The translations under genes were made by a program, and so were the position numbers. Positions 18,368-27,760 of a stretch of 64,000 nucleotides of DNA are shown piece after piece. Origin of the DNA: GCA-002733465 sp039969155 (GTDB lineage: Bacteria > Pseudomonadota > Gammaproteobacteria > Enterobacterales > Kangiellaceae). The DNA lies in assembly GCA_039969155.1 (NCBI GenBank), contig JBDVOJ010000024.1:1-64000 (forward strand), read 5' to 3'. Each line of letters starts with the position of its first letter. The first letter of the stretch is position 1. The notes under the pieces are model-generated. The model was not told the DNA's origin. It ran no database searches and saw only the letters and a program-made list of their open reading frames with translations.

Positions 18368-18682
18368 CTAAGCGGTCACTCTAAACCAAAACTCCACTTC
18401 ATCAGTTTCGACCTCAAATTTAGCAGCATGCTCAACATTCGCTGGTACATGATACCACTCACCAGCTTTAACTCGAGATGTTGTCCCATTCATCGTAAGA
18501 ATTAATTCGCCACGAGTAATTACTCCATGGTTATCGGTATCATGTGTGTGCAGTGGAATGGAAGTTCCAGCGGGATAAGATGCGAACAAAACATCGCTGT
18601 CTTTTGCTTCTAATTTGTAAGCATCAAAACGACCATCGTAGAGTGGCAATTGTTTAATTCTGTCTGGGTATTTTCCTGGCAT
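18368..18682 (-). CDS. Small cupin-domain protein
   Basis: A 104-residue single cupin barrel. Cupin motif 1 is PLHTHDTDNHGVITRGELILTMNG, with the His-x-His metal ligands near residues 43-45. Motif 2, VKAGEWYHVPANVEHAAKF, supplies the last His near 85. Such proteins bind a metal and are either small-molecule enzymes or sensors; no specific reaction can be named. It is followed after 32 bp by the GNAT gene on the same strand. Upstream, 18683-18924 is a non-coding gap to the divergent methyltransferase, in which I see only AT-rich promoter-like sequence. Confidence 0.88.
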   Translation of the reverse strand: MPGKYPDRIKQLPLYDGRFDAYKLEAKDSDVLFASYPAGTSIPLHTHDTDNHGVITRGELILTMNGTTSRVKAGEWYHVPANVEHAAKFEVETDEVEFWFRVTA

Positions 18683-18924
18683 CGGTTACTCCATTTTTGC
18701 GATGTTAAATTGTATCGTCGATCAAATCATTTATTTCAATAACACTACTTAGCCATTTCACTAATCACCTATTAGTCATTCCTAGGCAGGAAAAGTTGCG
18801 CAAAAGCCTAGCACTTTAAATTAGTTGCCTTATTGGCTAAATACTATACTCTAGATTCTATCTTCGTTTTGTCATTTATCTATCTTTGATAGTTGGCGAT
18901 GCGCCCATAGACATAGGCCGCCCA

Positions 18925-19575
18925 ATGACAAATTTACGCTTATCCTACCAAACCGTTGAGTTTGGTGACATCGATATCCACCTCTGTACTTTACGCAATA
19001 AACAAGAGTTTCATGACCCTGCTGGAATTGCAGAAAAACTCGGTATCTGTTCGGCCTCTTGGCCTATTTTTGGCGTGATTTGGCCATCCAGCCTTGTCCT
19101 CGCTCACTTTATCTCAGACTACAATACCCAGTCCAAAAGAATACTGGAAGTGGGTTGTGGAATGGCACTATCAAGCTTGCTGCTAAACAAGCAGCATGCC
19201 GATATTACAGCAACTGATTATCATCCAGAAGCCAATAAATTTTTAAAACGCAATGCACTACTAAACCAAGATAGCGCTATCGCATTCGAGCAAGTCAACT
19301 GGGCTGATACCGGTGATAAGCTGGGTCTTTTTGACTTAATTATTGGTAGTGATCTTTTGTACGAGGACAATCACATTGAGTTGCTTGCGAATTTTATTGA
19401 AGCGCATGCTAATCCGACTTGCGAGGTGATTATTGTTGATCCCGGACGCGGAAGAAAAAATAAGTTAAGTTCAAGGATGAAAGAGTTCGGTTTTAGCTCA
19501 TCTCAGCAAATACCGGCGCATACAAAATATCTTGATCATGAGTTCAAAGGATATATTCTGAAGTTTGAACGATAG
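18925..19575 (+). CDS. Class I SAM-dependent methyltransferase (METTL21-like)
   Basis: A 216-residue methyltransferase. Motif I is ILEVGCGMALSSLLL, the acidic strand-2 end is ATDYHPEA, and motif IV is FDLIIGSDLLYED followed by IIVDPGRG. This DLLYE/VDPGRG pattern matches the family of protein-lysine methyltransferases related to eukaryotic METTL21 and bacterial homologues, so the substrate may be a protein. I chose the ATG at 18925. A TTG at 18886 extends the frame by 13 residues but that extension looks unlike coding sequence. It appears to be transcribed alone; the next gene starts 217 bp further on. Confidence 0.87.
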   Translation: MTNLRLSYQTVEFGDIDIHLCTLRNKQEFHDPAGIAEKLGICSASWPIFGVIWPSSLVLAHFISDYNTQSKRILEVGCGMALSSLLLNKQHADITATDYHPEANKFLKRNALLNQDSAIAFEQVNWADTGDKLGLFDLIIGSDLLYEDNHIELLANFIEAHANPTCEVIIVDPGRGRKNKLSSRMKEFGFSSSQQIPAHTKYLDHEFKGYILKFER

Positions 19576-19792
19576 TCTTTTGCCATTGGCTTGGTTAATG
19601 AACACAACTGAGATGATCGATTTGAGGCCATTTGATAGTTTGTAAATTTTTCGCCTTAGCTATCAAAAACAGATCCTATAGAAACTAATGGTAAAGTCTC
19701 AAAAAATCTCACGCGATGTCGCATTTATTCAAGACTATCCCACTCAAGCCCTTTAAACTCGCTAATAACGAATTCAAACTTGAGATACGTCT

Positions 19793-20188
19793 ATGTCCGC
19801 TGTTAAATTTAAATACACTATACTCTATGTCACCAGTGTTGAAGACACATTAAATTTCTACCAAACCGCTTTTGGATTTGAAACCACAATGCTGCATGAA
19901 AGTGGCGACTATGGAGAGCTTGATACAGGAAAAACCACTCTATCATTTTCCTCGTTAAAACTAATGCAAGAACTTGGCAAGAATCCAGTAGCAGTTAATG
20001 TTCAAAAACCCTCATTCGAAATTGCCTTTGAAACCAATGATGTGGCAGCAGCACTTTCTAAGGCAGTTAATGCCGGAGCCAAACTTGTGCAAGATCCTGA
20101 AAATATGCCTTGGGGTCAAACAACCGCTTATGTCAAAGACAACAATGGATTTTTGGTCGAACTGTGTTCGCCAATGACCTCAACTTAA
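19793..20188 (+). CDS. VOC family (glyoxalase/bleomycin-resistance-like) protein
   Basis: A 131-residue protein with two beta-alpha-beta-beta-beta repeats. The first starts YTILYVTSVEDTLNFYQTAFGFET and the second IAFETNDVAAALSKAVNAGAKLV, ending in TTAYVKDNNGFLVELCSP, the usual metal-Glu end of the fold. It may be a lyase, dioxygenase or drug-binding protein; single-domain members cannot be assigned by sequence alone. Its stop overlaps the 3' end of the AraC-type regulator gene on the other strand by 4 bp. Confidence 0.88.
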   Translation: MSAVKFKYTILYVTSVEDTLNFYQTAFGFETTMLHESGDYGELDTGKTTLSFSSLKLMQELGKNPVAVNVQKPSFEIAFETNDVAAALSKAVNAGAKLVQDPENMPWGQTTAYVKDNNGFLVELCSPMTST

Positions 20189-20826
20189 CCGTAACCGGCT
20201 TCATTTATCTGACGGATCAGATCAGGAGAATTTCGAAATTCTAAAGGAGTGGTATTAAACCATTTTTGAAATTCTCTGTTCATATGTGATTGATCAGAAA
20301 ATCCGTGGCTATCTGCGATGTCGGATAAACCTACCGAGCCAGTTAACTCTTTGGCGGCTTTTCTGACTCGAGCTAATTGAAACCAATAACTGGGTGTCCT
20401 ACCGGTTTTTTTAAGAATAAATCTTTGTAAGGTTCGAGTACTCACTCCAAGCCTGGATGAGACTTGATTAATTGAGTGAAAATCGTTCGCTAAGCATTCC
20501 AATGCTTCATTAATTGAGGAATTAACACTCACAAATTCGCCAAGCTGATCAGCAACTTCATCCGAACGAAAATTCGTCTGCTTTGTATAATTTAGCAGCT
20601 TTTCTTCCGCAATTTCTAATCCTGGACTAAAACGAAAACCGACCAAGTTGGTATTTTTTTCTGACCAGATCAACTGCGACTGGTTAAATAAAGGCGAAAC
20701 AAACCACTGCGGCGGCTGATCGCCAACTGTTTTAACAATTAAGTCCCGACAGCCGTCAGGCACTACAGTTGTGAGTTCTCTTTCTTTCGAACATGAAGTC
20801 CATTTTGAAAATAGGTTGTCACTCAT
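20185..20826 (-). CDS. AraC family transcriptional regulator
   Basis: A 213-residue regulator. The C-terminal two helix-turn-helix module is at about residues 110-205 (SSRLGVSTRTLQRFILKKTGRTPSYWFQLARVRKAA ... LSDIADSHGFSDQSHMNREFQKWFNTTPLEFR), which fits the AraC signature. The N-terminal part (VVPDGCRDLIVK) resembles the DUF6597-type sensor domain common in this subgroup. It is convergent with the VOC gene. The target is unknown; the adjacent alginate lyase is separated by a terminator and reads in the same direction from its own promoter. Confidence 0.92.
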   Translation of the reverse strand: MSDNLFSKWTSCSKERELTTVVPDGCRDLIVKTVGDQPPQWFVSPLFNQSQLIWSEKNTNLVGFRFSPGLEIAEEKLLNYTKQTNFRSDEVADQLGEFVSVNSSINEALECLANDFHSINQVSSRLGVSTRTLQRFILKKTGRTPSYWFQLARVRKAAKELTGSVGLSDIADSHGFSDQSHMNREFQKWFNTTPLEFRNSPDLIRQINEAGYG

Positions 20827-20981
20827 TTCACCGGCCGATAATATTATTTATGATTCTTATTTATAGGCTTGCTATTCGAAATTAGCAACCACTACTACAG
20901 GTTACTCCCTTGATTACCTGTAATTATCCACGGGTTCCATTTTTACTCGATGGTGTTACTTTATTGAAAATAATAATATGA

Positions 20982-21028
20982 AAAAAGGCTTATTGGCTGC
21001 AAGAAATCACAGGTCGATAAGCCTTTTT
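20982..21028 (-). terminator. Rho-independent terminator of the alginate lyase gene
   Basis: A 12-bp arm rich in A at 20982-20993 (core GGCTTAT) pairs with ATAAGCCTTTTT at 21017-21028 around a 23-base loop. Read on the minus strand the stem ends in a T-run, and it begins about 25 bp after the stop codon of the PL7 lyase gene at 21054. Confidence 0.75.
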
Positions 21029-21053
21029 AAAGGTACACGTTTTTGTCAGTTTA

Positions 21054-22748
21054 CTAATCGACTGTTCTAGTGTAACTCATTTCAGTAAAGGTAATTTTGC
21101 TGACATTAAAATATTCCGCATAAAAATCAGCCCAATCACCATCTTTATCGCCACTCGCTAGTTTATCGCCTGTTTCGGGATTTTGAGCTTGTTGGTAATT
21201 ACCAAACTTGAAATAGGATTCTGATGAATCGTCTACAGAAATGGGGTTGAGTGATAAACCATTGATAGTTACTGTTACCACCCCATGATCATTGACTTCT
21301 TCAAAATCAAAGCTTTCACCTGAACGAATAGTAGTTAATAAATGCTTAGTTTCACCACTACCATCTGGTTTGGCTAAACGAATATACACATCAAAAATAC
21401 CATTCATCGCAACGCTATCAGACGCTGTTCCATCTGGCGCATTTTCAAATCCACCTTCATCTAAATCAGCGATATATAACTTAGTGATGGTATCTGTATT
21501 TTGAGCGTGATGTTGTGCGACAATAGTTTTAGCACCGTCATCTAATGTAGCAGTAATCGTCGCTTTAAATTCTTCATATACCTCTGTCATTCCAACGCGA
21601 TAACCACCGCTAGGTTTTATTTTGAGTTCATGTCTCCAGCCATTACCATTACTAGTAACATGTTTGGCGGCTAAGGCATCAAAGGTCATTTTGATAGGTG
21701 ATTGTGAAGTGATATGTGCTGTTTCGCTAACATCGCCATGTTCGGCTTCAAAGACTTCAGAATAATCCTCACAGTTTCCATTGTATAAAATACGGCCGCT
21801 AGCTTGACACTCATTACCCGAGCCGTTGCCACCGCCCGGATTACCAGTATCAGTTTCAGAAATTTCCAGCCAATTGATATTAAAGTTAGCGCCAGTAACA
21901 TAAACTCTTAAAGTACTCGAACCTGCACTTAGTAGCCCTAAATCAATTGATTTAGTGGTCCAAGACTGCCATCCGCCTGTATAACCGACATTAATTTCAT
22001 CACCAAACTGTGTACCATCAACCTGGATAATAAAGCGACCGGTCGATTTTTGCGATGCTACTCGAGCGTTCAAAGTATAAGACGCGGTTCTATCTATCTC
22101 TATGTTATATTCTAACCACTCGCCGGTAGCAATCCAGCCGACATTGTACCCGCCATCGACGTCATAAGTTGTTTGAATATCAACACTATCACTGGTGTAT
22201 TCACCACCTTTGTTACTTGAGGTAGTATCATAATAGTTATCGTAGTCTTCGGCTTGAATTAAACCAGGTATGCTGGCTCCAGTTGCTGATCCACCGGTAG
22301 AGACCAAAGTAAAATCATCAAAACGACCTGTGCCATTATAATATTTACCAAAAATTTCACCTGATGTTGCCGAACCAGAATTAAAACTAACCGTGACTTT
22401 ATTCCAACCATTGGAAGATGATTTAGTCGATTGAGTTGATGAACCTAAGTTAATACCTATTTCACCACTGTCTTCAACATAAGCTGTTAGTAGGTAATCA
22501 GTGTTTGTAGACAACGGAACAGTTTGATCAACGCGGCCACCTGAGCCGGTTATTTTGGCTGACTTGGAACCCGTGTATGAATCGCTTGAAATTGCCGTTG
22601 GGTCATCATCATTCCAGCCATCAAATCCTGCCTCAAAACCGGAATTATCAATCCCGACAGATTCTGCGTTTAGACTTGAAATAGAGCCCATTGAAAGGGC
22701 TGTACCTAAAAATAAGAATAGATAGGTCTTGCAAGTGTTGAGAGTCAT
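21054..22748 (-). CDS. PL7 family alginate lyase with two carbohydrate-binding modules
   Basis: A secreted 564-residue polysaccharide lyase. Signal peptide 1-29. Residues 30-150 form a beta-sandwich CBM (GFEAGFDGWNDDDP ... RFDDFTLVS). Residues 163-297 are a CBM6-like domain (IQAEDYDNYYD ... GGYNVGWIATGEWLEY ... NINWLEIS). A Gly/Asn/Ser linker follows, and 314-564 is the PL7 catalytic jelly roll. The three PL7 signatures are recognisable: WRHELKI (371-377) for R-x-E-L-R, QHHAQ (412-416) for Q-I/V-H, and YFKFGNYQQ (512-520) for YFKAG-x-Y-x-Q. It should depolymerise alginate by beta-elimination. AAGGAAACAG precedes the ATG. No other alginate gene is nearby. The promoter region carries palindromes like GntR/UxuR operators. 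The exact uronate preference is not predictable. Confidence 0.88.
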   Translation of the reverse strand: MTLNTCKTYLFLFLGTALSMGSISSLNAESVGIDNSGFEAGFDGWNDDDPTAISSDSYTGSKSAKITGSGGRVDQTVPLSTNTDYLLTAYVEDSGEIGINLGSSTQSTKSSSNGWNKVTVSFNSGSATSGEIFGKYYNGTGRFDDFTLVSTGGSATGASIPGLIQAEDYDNYYDTTSSNKGGEYTSDSVDIQTTYDVDGGYNVGWIATGEWLEYNIEIDRTASYTLNARVASQKSTGRFIIQVDGTQFGDEINVGYTGGWQSWTTKSIDLGLLSAGSSTLRVYVTGANFNINWLEISETDTGNPGGGNGSGNECQASGRILYNGNCEDYSEVFEAEHGDVSETAHITSQSPIKMTFDALAAKHVTSNGNGWRHELKIKPSGGYRVGMTEVYEEFKATITATLDDGAKTIVAQHHAQNTDTITKLYIADLDEGGFENAPDGTASDSVAMNGIFDVYIRLAKPDGSGETKHLLTTIRSGESFDFEEVNDHGVVTVTINGLSLNPISVDDSSESYFKFGNYQQAQNPETGDKLASGDKDGDWADFYAEYFNVSKITFTEMSYTRTVD

Positions 22749-22773
22749 GAGCTGTTTCCTTAATTATTATTTT

Positions 22774-22785
22774 TTGGCTTACCAA
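22774..22785. promoter_or_regulatory. Operator-like palindrome, proximal copy (TTGG-CTTA-CCAA)
   Basis: TTGGCTTACCAA lies 26 bp upstream of the lyase ATG. It has the same TTGG/CCAA arms as the two longer sites upstream but a 4-base spacer instead of 5, so it may be a weaker site or a coincidence. Confidence 0.4.
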
Positions 22786-22849
22786 CTCCATTAGCAATAC
22801 TGATGCAACTCTAGATACATGCATATTTATTGCCGTGTACAACTATCCA

Positions 22850-22866
22850 AATTGGCATTACCAATT
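22850..22866. promoter_or_regulatory. GntR/UxuR-type operator, middle copy
   Basis: AATTGGCATTACCAATT is a near-perfect 17-bp palindrome about 100 bp upstream of the alginate lyase start. It matches the AATTGGT-N-ACCAATT style of FadR-subfamily GntR regulators (UxuR/ExuR, PdhR, LldR), which often control uronate and alginate use. No such regulator is encoded in this window. Confidence 0.65.
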
Positions 22867-23216
22867 ACGTGGGTGGAGTAATAATAATTGACTAAAATTT
22901 CAACAAGATCAATCGATTTGTTTATTACCGGTGTGCTTATACTTCAAAAAATATCGGTATTGAATTTTTGGGGAGGGCTTCAACAGGAACGATAGAGGAA
23001 CATACTTTCCATTAATTTAACTCCGACGATAAGAAATTGTTACCCGTAAGAATAATTATAGAAACAAAGGGCTAGAAGGCGAAAAACTGTGATCTAATCG
23101 ACATTAACCCGTTTTCTAAGACCCAGTGAAATATTATGAATTAGCTAATCGAGCCCACTAATTATAACGGTGCAACTTTAAATAACCTCTATTTTTTCTG
23201 TATATACTAAAACTTA

Positions 23217-23233
23217 AATTGGTATTACCAATA
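23217..23233. promoter_or_regulatory. GntR/UxuR-type operator, distal copy
   Basis: AATTGGTATTACCAATA repeats the middle site with one change in the spacer and one in the outer arm, 367 bp further upstream. Two matching sites suggest cooperative or looping repression of the lyase, or a regulator site serving another transcript. Confidence 0.6.
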
Positions 23234-23365
23234 CAAAAAACCTAGAATGCGGATTAAATGAAATCGCGACAAACCGAATGGGCAAATTTAACAGGTTCGG
23301 AACCTTGCTTTGGGGAAAACAAGTTTAGATTTTGAAATCAATTGATATAACAAAAAAGTATACCC

Positions 23366-23689
23366 TCAATATATTTTACCTTGCGAACCTTGTTCACAAG
23401 TTTGAGTTTGGTATTCGAATTCTCCACCAGAATCTAAGCAACTATCAATTGAATGTTGAAGTTGGATGAAATCGTAAACGAATAATACTCCGACACCAAC
23501 TAAACCAAGAAAAACTAGGCCAACTAGCACAACTAAGGCACCCTCAGGGTCAACCCGTTTAGAAAATCTTTTACAGATTAAATAACCTGTTCCTTTGATG
23601 AGCATTTCAAATATAAACTCAGCAAAAAAGCGGCCTATGAATTTTAAGATTCCACCAAGAAATTCGCCTGCTATTTCTCCAACCGGCAT
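23366..23689 (-). CDS. Small membrane protein of unknown function
   Basis: A 107-residue protein with amphipathic/hydrophobic stretches at about 7-38 and a clear transmembrane helix at about 51-73 (ALVVLVGLVFLGLVGVGVLFV). The C-terminal tail has two cysteines in SCLDSGGEFEYQTQTCEQG, possibly disulphide-bonded outside the cytoplasm. I recognise no family. The GGIL/GRFF start is glycine-rich. It lies 33 bp downstream of the Ig-like lipoprotein gene on the same strand, so it may be co-transcribed with it. Confidence 0.7.
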   Translation of the reverse strand: MPVGEIAGEFLGGILKFIGRFFAEFIFEMLIKGTGYLICKRFSKRVDPEGALVVLVGLVFLGLVGVGVLFVYDFIQLQHSIDSCLDSGGEFEYQTQTCEQGSQGKIY

Positions 23690-23722
23690 ATGCTTTCCTT
23701 TAAGAATTATCTGAGGCTTAAA

Positions 23723-26700
23723 TTAGTCTATAAGTGTAATTGCTGCAGTAGATAAGATTCCACTTGGAGTTTCAATAGTAACAATAAGAAGTCCGGTACT
23801 ACTAGATGAATCCGGAATAATAGTGACAGAACAGCGGTTAGTTCTATAGACACTTGAATTGAGTACTTCACAGCTCGAGGGGCCAATTATCGTCCCATTT
23901 CGGGCTTCAAATGATATCAATGTCCCGTTAGGCAAAGAGCCATTATGTAGGTCACTGATGTGTGCATCGAAAGTGGCGGGCAATGAGGCTGTTAAAAAGT
24001 AATTTCCACTATTATCGTTTTCAAGTTTTTGCTCAATGATACCAATATTTGCGGTCGAACCCGCTTGAAGCAAAGTTAACTCTTTCCATAGGTCCACAAG
24101 GTTTCGGCTACAGTTATTGGACGCCCCATCTTCTATTGAGCAGCTTAAACCGTTATAAAGGTTATTACCTAAATCAAATTCTCCGTTGTTGTTAGAGTCA
24201 ATAAATTCCTCATTATCTCCACCAACTTGATAGCAATAAATGCTTTGATCTTGATAACATCGACCATCGTAGGCATCCAAACTTGGATCTACAATTGAAG
24301 GATCTGAAGCGCCAGGAAAAGGCTGACCATCTGAAGTTTTACCATTGAATATTTTGTCCTCATTGAAGTCAGCAAATGGCTCTGAAAGATCGGTAAATGA
24401 TTCGCCAATATCGAATTGATTATCTTCGTTACTATCTACAAAAGCTTCTTCTCCAATTACACTAGCTCGTATTGTCACTCGATTTCCATAAACTTGCCCT
24501 AAACCACCAAAAAATTTTGGTTCGCTCATACTTGACTCTCTAGCATTCTCGTAAAAACAAGGCAACGAAGCTGCGTTGAGATTTGTTTGAGTCTGATCAT
24601 TTCTTAAGCATTCGCTGACTTGAATATCGCCTATTTTACGTATAACAGTTGTTTCTTCTCGAAATTCAGGAAAAGGTACTCTAGGAGAGCCACTCGACCA
24701 AACGACTGAACACTCACCATCTACTGTTGTACATGATGGAATGATGCTACCAAACTCGGTTATAAAGGAGATATTGGTACCATCGGGAACTGGATATTCG
24801 AACCGATCAAGTACAGTTGCGGTAATTATCGACTCCACGCCGTTAATCGACCAACCTTCTGGAGCAAAAGATGATGCAGATAGCTTAAAAAAGTAGGAGT
24901 TAGCAACTATCGACGAAATAATTATCTCGTCCGATACGCTAGCGACTGAGGGATTTGATTCAAGACTTGCAATGACTCTGACTGAAGTAGCAGTGTCTCC
25001 CGATTTAATGGTTACTTCTACCTGTCCCAACTCATCGGTTAAAGCTGCGCCTCCCTCGACAGTATCTGGTTCTAAAGTAATCCCACCAATTTCAGTTTGC
25101 AATGAAAAATTCACGCCAGCATTTTGCACAGGATTGCCATTAGAGTCATTGATTGTAAAAGTAAGTGTCGATTCTTCTGGTCTATCTATTGCTCCACTTC
25201 CTTTTAGTGCGATATGGGTAGCAGAAGATTCTTGATAACTTATGCTGCCAACTAACGCGGACTGAGCCTGTAACCCAACCGTTTTGTTTAGTACTGTTTG
25301 ATCCAGAACAGCACTAATTTGAATGGTATCGGCAGCAGCACATCCTTGGTCATGGTAAATAGCTCTAGCAACCCCGTCTTTCGTCAAAAAGTCTGATTCA
25401 ATGGATGCTTTTCCCTGCTCGATACAGTCGGAGGTTATTTCAAACGCAACAATCTCTCTTACAGGTGCAGTTGAACCACCTTGCGGCGTTTCTAGAATTG
25501 TTGCTTCAATTATCGCGCTTCCGTGCCAACTGATATTAGACGGAGTTAAGGTTGGCTCATTCATTTCAAGACTTACAGTAGGAAAGCCAGTCGAAAAATC
25601 GACACTGCGCGTAATATCACCTTCTATCGTTCCACTCACGACTCCATCACCGGCGGTAGCACCTGATAACAGCCTAATTCGGGCTATACCATTTTCATCT
25701 GTCAAAATGGTATTGCTATTTGAATCAAATTCACCGAATTCATTATTTAAACTAAAGGTTATGGGCACGCCAATGGCCGAAGCATTGCCTATCGTCAACT
25801 TCGCTTCAAGAAATCCTGGATTCTTACGAGTGATATAACTTGTGGGATTGTTCTCAATATCTAGTAATGAAACAGAAAAATCGATATCCATTGTAGTCAC
25901 TTCAAAAGTACTACTCACCCCTCCGATTGTTAAAACAGCACTATCTGTTGTCGCAGGACTTTCAGATGAGGTTAGTCTAGCAACAACTGTCTGCTGATTG
26001 GTGACTGTTCCGTCGAGTTGAGTAAAATCACCACCATCTATTGAATACTCTCCATTTGAAATACTGATTTCCGTGGGTGCGTTAATTCCTTCTACCACAA
26101 TTTCATTAGACTCCGTCAATGTGGTGATATCTACCCCTAACTTAGCAATAAAAGTGAATTCATCTGGAGTAGTATCGATCTCAGTTGTGACACTAAACGT
26201 GTCGCTAACACCACCAATGGTTAGAGTTACATTTTGAATCCCCAATGCGTCACTCGCAGATGTTAACCTTACGATCAGTGTTTGACCTTCATTCACCAAT
26301 CCTTCGGTGCCAGCATATTCCATTCCATCTATTGAGTATTCACCACCAGTGATTGATACAATAGTAGGGGCACTGATTCCTGTGACAGTTATCTGATTAG
26401 ACTCTATCAAGGAGTTCAGTGGCACATCTACTTGGTCAATAAATGTAAAGGTGTCGGGGACCAAATCGTCTAGAGTTGTGACACTAAAAACGCCACTTAC
26501 ATCGCCGATGGTCAGAACAGCTTCACGAGCTGTAGAAAATGCGCTCGCTGACTCTACTCTGACAATCACGGATTGACCTTCTTCAATTGCTCCTTCATCA
26601 CTTACAAAATCACCACCATCTATTGAATACTCACCACCTTCAATCTCAATACTCGTTTCTGCACTAACACCACTTACAAGAATTTCATTGGATAAGACCT

Positions 26701-27175
26701 GAACTCCTAGTGCTGACTCAACCACATCGACAAAGGTAAAAACGTTTGGCGTCAAATCATCTAAAGTAGTAGCAGTGAAACTTCCAGATATTCCACCAAC
26801 AGATAGAATCGCTTCGGTCGTTATGGAATTGAGAGGAGATGACTTCAATTTCAGTCTAACACTCTGACCATTTGTTAGTGTGGCAGGCTCTGTAATAAAT
26901 GCTCCATCGTCAATCGAGTAGTCACCGCCTGTTATAGAAATACTAGTGACAACATCTATTCCATTAATGGTAATTGACTCCGAAATTATTTCAGAATCTA
27001 GAGCGACATCCGTTTGCGGAGTGAAAGAAAATTGATTTGGTGTTGAATCTGACGGCTCAGCAACTGAGCTCTCATTGCCACCTCCCCCACAACCAATCGA
27101 AGTAAGCACTAAAAAAATGAAAAGTAAACTTGAATAGCTGTACTCTCTAAATAGTAATATTTTTGGAAACTTCAT
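23723..27175 (-). CDS. Repeat-rich Ig-like (Big_1-type) surface lipoprotein
   Basis: A 1150-residue exported lipoprotein. The N-terminus has a lipobox (LTSIGC, Cys29) followed by GGGG. Four tandem repeats of about 97 residues follow (about 45-141, 142-238, 240-335, 336-429), each with F-x-F near its start, an EYSIDGG core and an LTIGGVS-x-x-F-x-V-TT end. Then come domains of bacterial Ig-like group 1 type (VPITFSLNNEFGEF ... TDENGIARIRLLSG and NPVQNAGVNFSL ... TDELGQVEVTIKSG). Near residues 900-1000 are Asp/Asn-rich loops such as DSNEDNQFDIGE and DSNNNGEFDLG that look like calcium sites. I chose the ATG at 27175 because AAGGA sits 8 bases before it; an upstream start at 27229 would place 18 residues before the lipoprotein signal. 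Probably an adhesin-like or structural surface protein; the ligand is unknown. Confidence 0.88.
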   Translation of the reverse strand: MKFPKILLFREYSYSSLLFIFLVLTSIGCGGGGNESSVAEPSDSTPNQFSFTPQTDVALDSEIISESITINGIDVVTSISITGGDYSIDDGAFITEPATLTNGQSVRLKLKSSPLNSITTEAILSVGGISGSFTATTLDDLTPNVFTFVDVVESALGVQVLSNEILVSGVSAETSIEIEGGEYSIDGGDFVSDEGAIEEGQSVIVRVESASAFSTAREAVLTIGDVSGVFSVTTLDDLVPDTFTFIDQVDVPLNSLIESNQITVTGISAPTIVSITGGEYSIDGMEYAGTEGLVNEGQTLIVRLTSASDALGIQNVTLTIGGVSDTFSVTTEIDTTPDEFTFIAKLGVDITTLTESNEIVVEGINAPTEISISNGEYSIDGGDFTQLDGTVTNQQTVVARLTSSESPATTDSAVLTIGGVSSTFEVTTMDIDFSVSLLDIENNPTSYITRKNPGFLEAKLTIGNASAIGVPITFSLNNEFGEFDSNSNTILTDENGIARIRLLSGATAGDGVVSGTIEGDITRSVDFSTGFPTVSLEMNEPTLTPSNISWHGSAIIEATILETPQGGSTAPVREIVAFEITSDCIEQGKASIESDFLTKDGVARAIYHDQGCAAADTIQISAVLDQTVLNKTVGLQAQSALVGSISYQESSATHIALKGSGAIDRPEESTLTFTINDSNGNPVQNAGVNFSLQTEIGGITLEPDTVEGGAALTDELGQVEVTIKSGDTATSVRVIASLESNPSVASVSDEIIISSIVANSYFFKLSASSFAPEGWSINGVESIITATVLDRFEYPVPDGTNISFITEFGSIIPSCTTVDGECSVVWSSGSPRVPFPEFREETTVIRKIGDIQVSECLRNDQTQTNLNAASLPCFYENARESSMSEPKFFGGLGQVYGNRVTIRASVIGEEAFVDSNEDNQFDIGESFTDLSEPFADFNEDKIFNGKTSDGQPFPGASDPSIVDPSLDAYDGRCYQDQSIYCYQVGGDNEEFIDSNNNGEFDLGNNLYNGLSCSIEDGASNNCSRNLVDLWKELTLLQAGSTANIGIIEQKLENDNSGNYFLTASLPATFDAHISDLHNGSLPNGTLISFEARNGTIIGPSSCEVLNSSVYRTNRCSVTIIPDSSSSTGLLIVTIETPSGILSTAAITLID
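25889..27043 (-). repeat. Four tandem ~290-bp coding repeats in the Ig-like lipoprotein gene
   Basis: The four 97-residue units are diverged at the DNA level but keep the same order of motifs (F-x-F, E/D-YSIDGG, LTIGGVS). This makes the segment prone to unequal recombination and copy-number change between strains. Confidence 0.8.
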
Positions 27176-27268
27176 AGAAATCGTCCTTGATAATTGATAT
27201 TTGAACTTCTGCGATTTAAGAGCTCTCACTATTTTAGTCTATCACAGCCTACTCGTCGAACTAATATA

Positions 27269-27760
27269 CTATGCAATATTCCATCGATCGGGATCTTCAA
27301 CCCAATTGGGAATACCGCTTCGATGCTGAAGCAGCATTCTAAGTGTAATTTGATCGGCGCTTTTAACTTTACCAATCAATTCGGGAAAGTAATCAGCAAC
27401 CGTATCATCCAAACTTAAACGTTTATCGTCAATAAGCATGGCTGCCGCTGCGGCGATATAGAGCTTACTGATGCTAGCGATCTTAAATAGTGAATGTGGG
27501 TCAGCTGGAACGAGGAGTTCTCTGTTTTTCCAACCGGCAGCATAAAACTGCGGTGCTTGGTCGGCCTTATCGACATAAACGATGATTCCGTCCAGCTGAT
27601 AGTTGATAGCATCATCAACTTGCTCTTGAACTGTCGCAGGAAGTGGCTTTAGCCACGCAAGACCCGCTTGCCATGGAACAAAAAGATAAATACAACTAAC
27701 AGTGACAATCGCTGCAATAATTCTAAGGGCCAATATTTTCTTTTTCTGTTGATTCATCAT
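27269..27760 (-). pseudogene. Truncated beta-lactamase-fold serine hydrolase (class C type)
   Basis: This 163-residue frame starts with a membrane anchor or signal segment (IIAAIVTVSCIYLFV). It contains the active-site region KIASISKLYIAAAA, with the S-x-x-K motif, and continues to LLQHRSGIPNW. Then it stops. Beta-lactamase/D-aminopeptidase family members run to about 350-400 residues and need a Y-x-N and an H/K-x-G motif, both missing here. Only 39 bp separate the stop from the largest possible start of the lipoprotein gene, so the missing part is not nearby in another frame. I read it as a 3'-deleted gene. It could still be expressed, but should lack catalysis. Confidence 0.75.

Larger units (their letters stand above)
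22749..23365. other. 617-bp gene-free regulatory stretch upstream of the alginate lyase
   Basis: No open frame worth calling lies here. The stretch holds three TTGG(N4-5)CCAA palindromes, listed separately, and is otherwise AT-rich. It covers the promoter of the lyase (on the minus strand) and the 3' flank of the small membrane protein gene. Confidence 0.7.

Noticed and set aside
25401..25838. Plus-strand frames opposite the Ig-like lipoprotein gene (also 24972-25235)
   Set aside because: They are shadows of the long repeat-rich coding sequence; their composition is that of the reverse frame.
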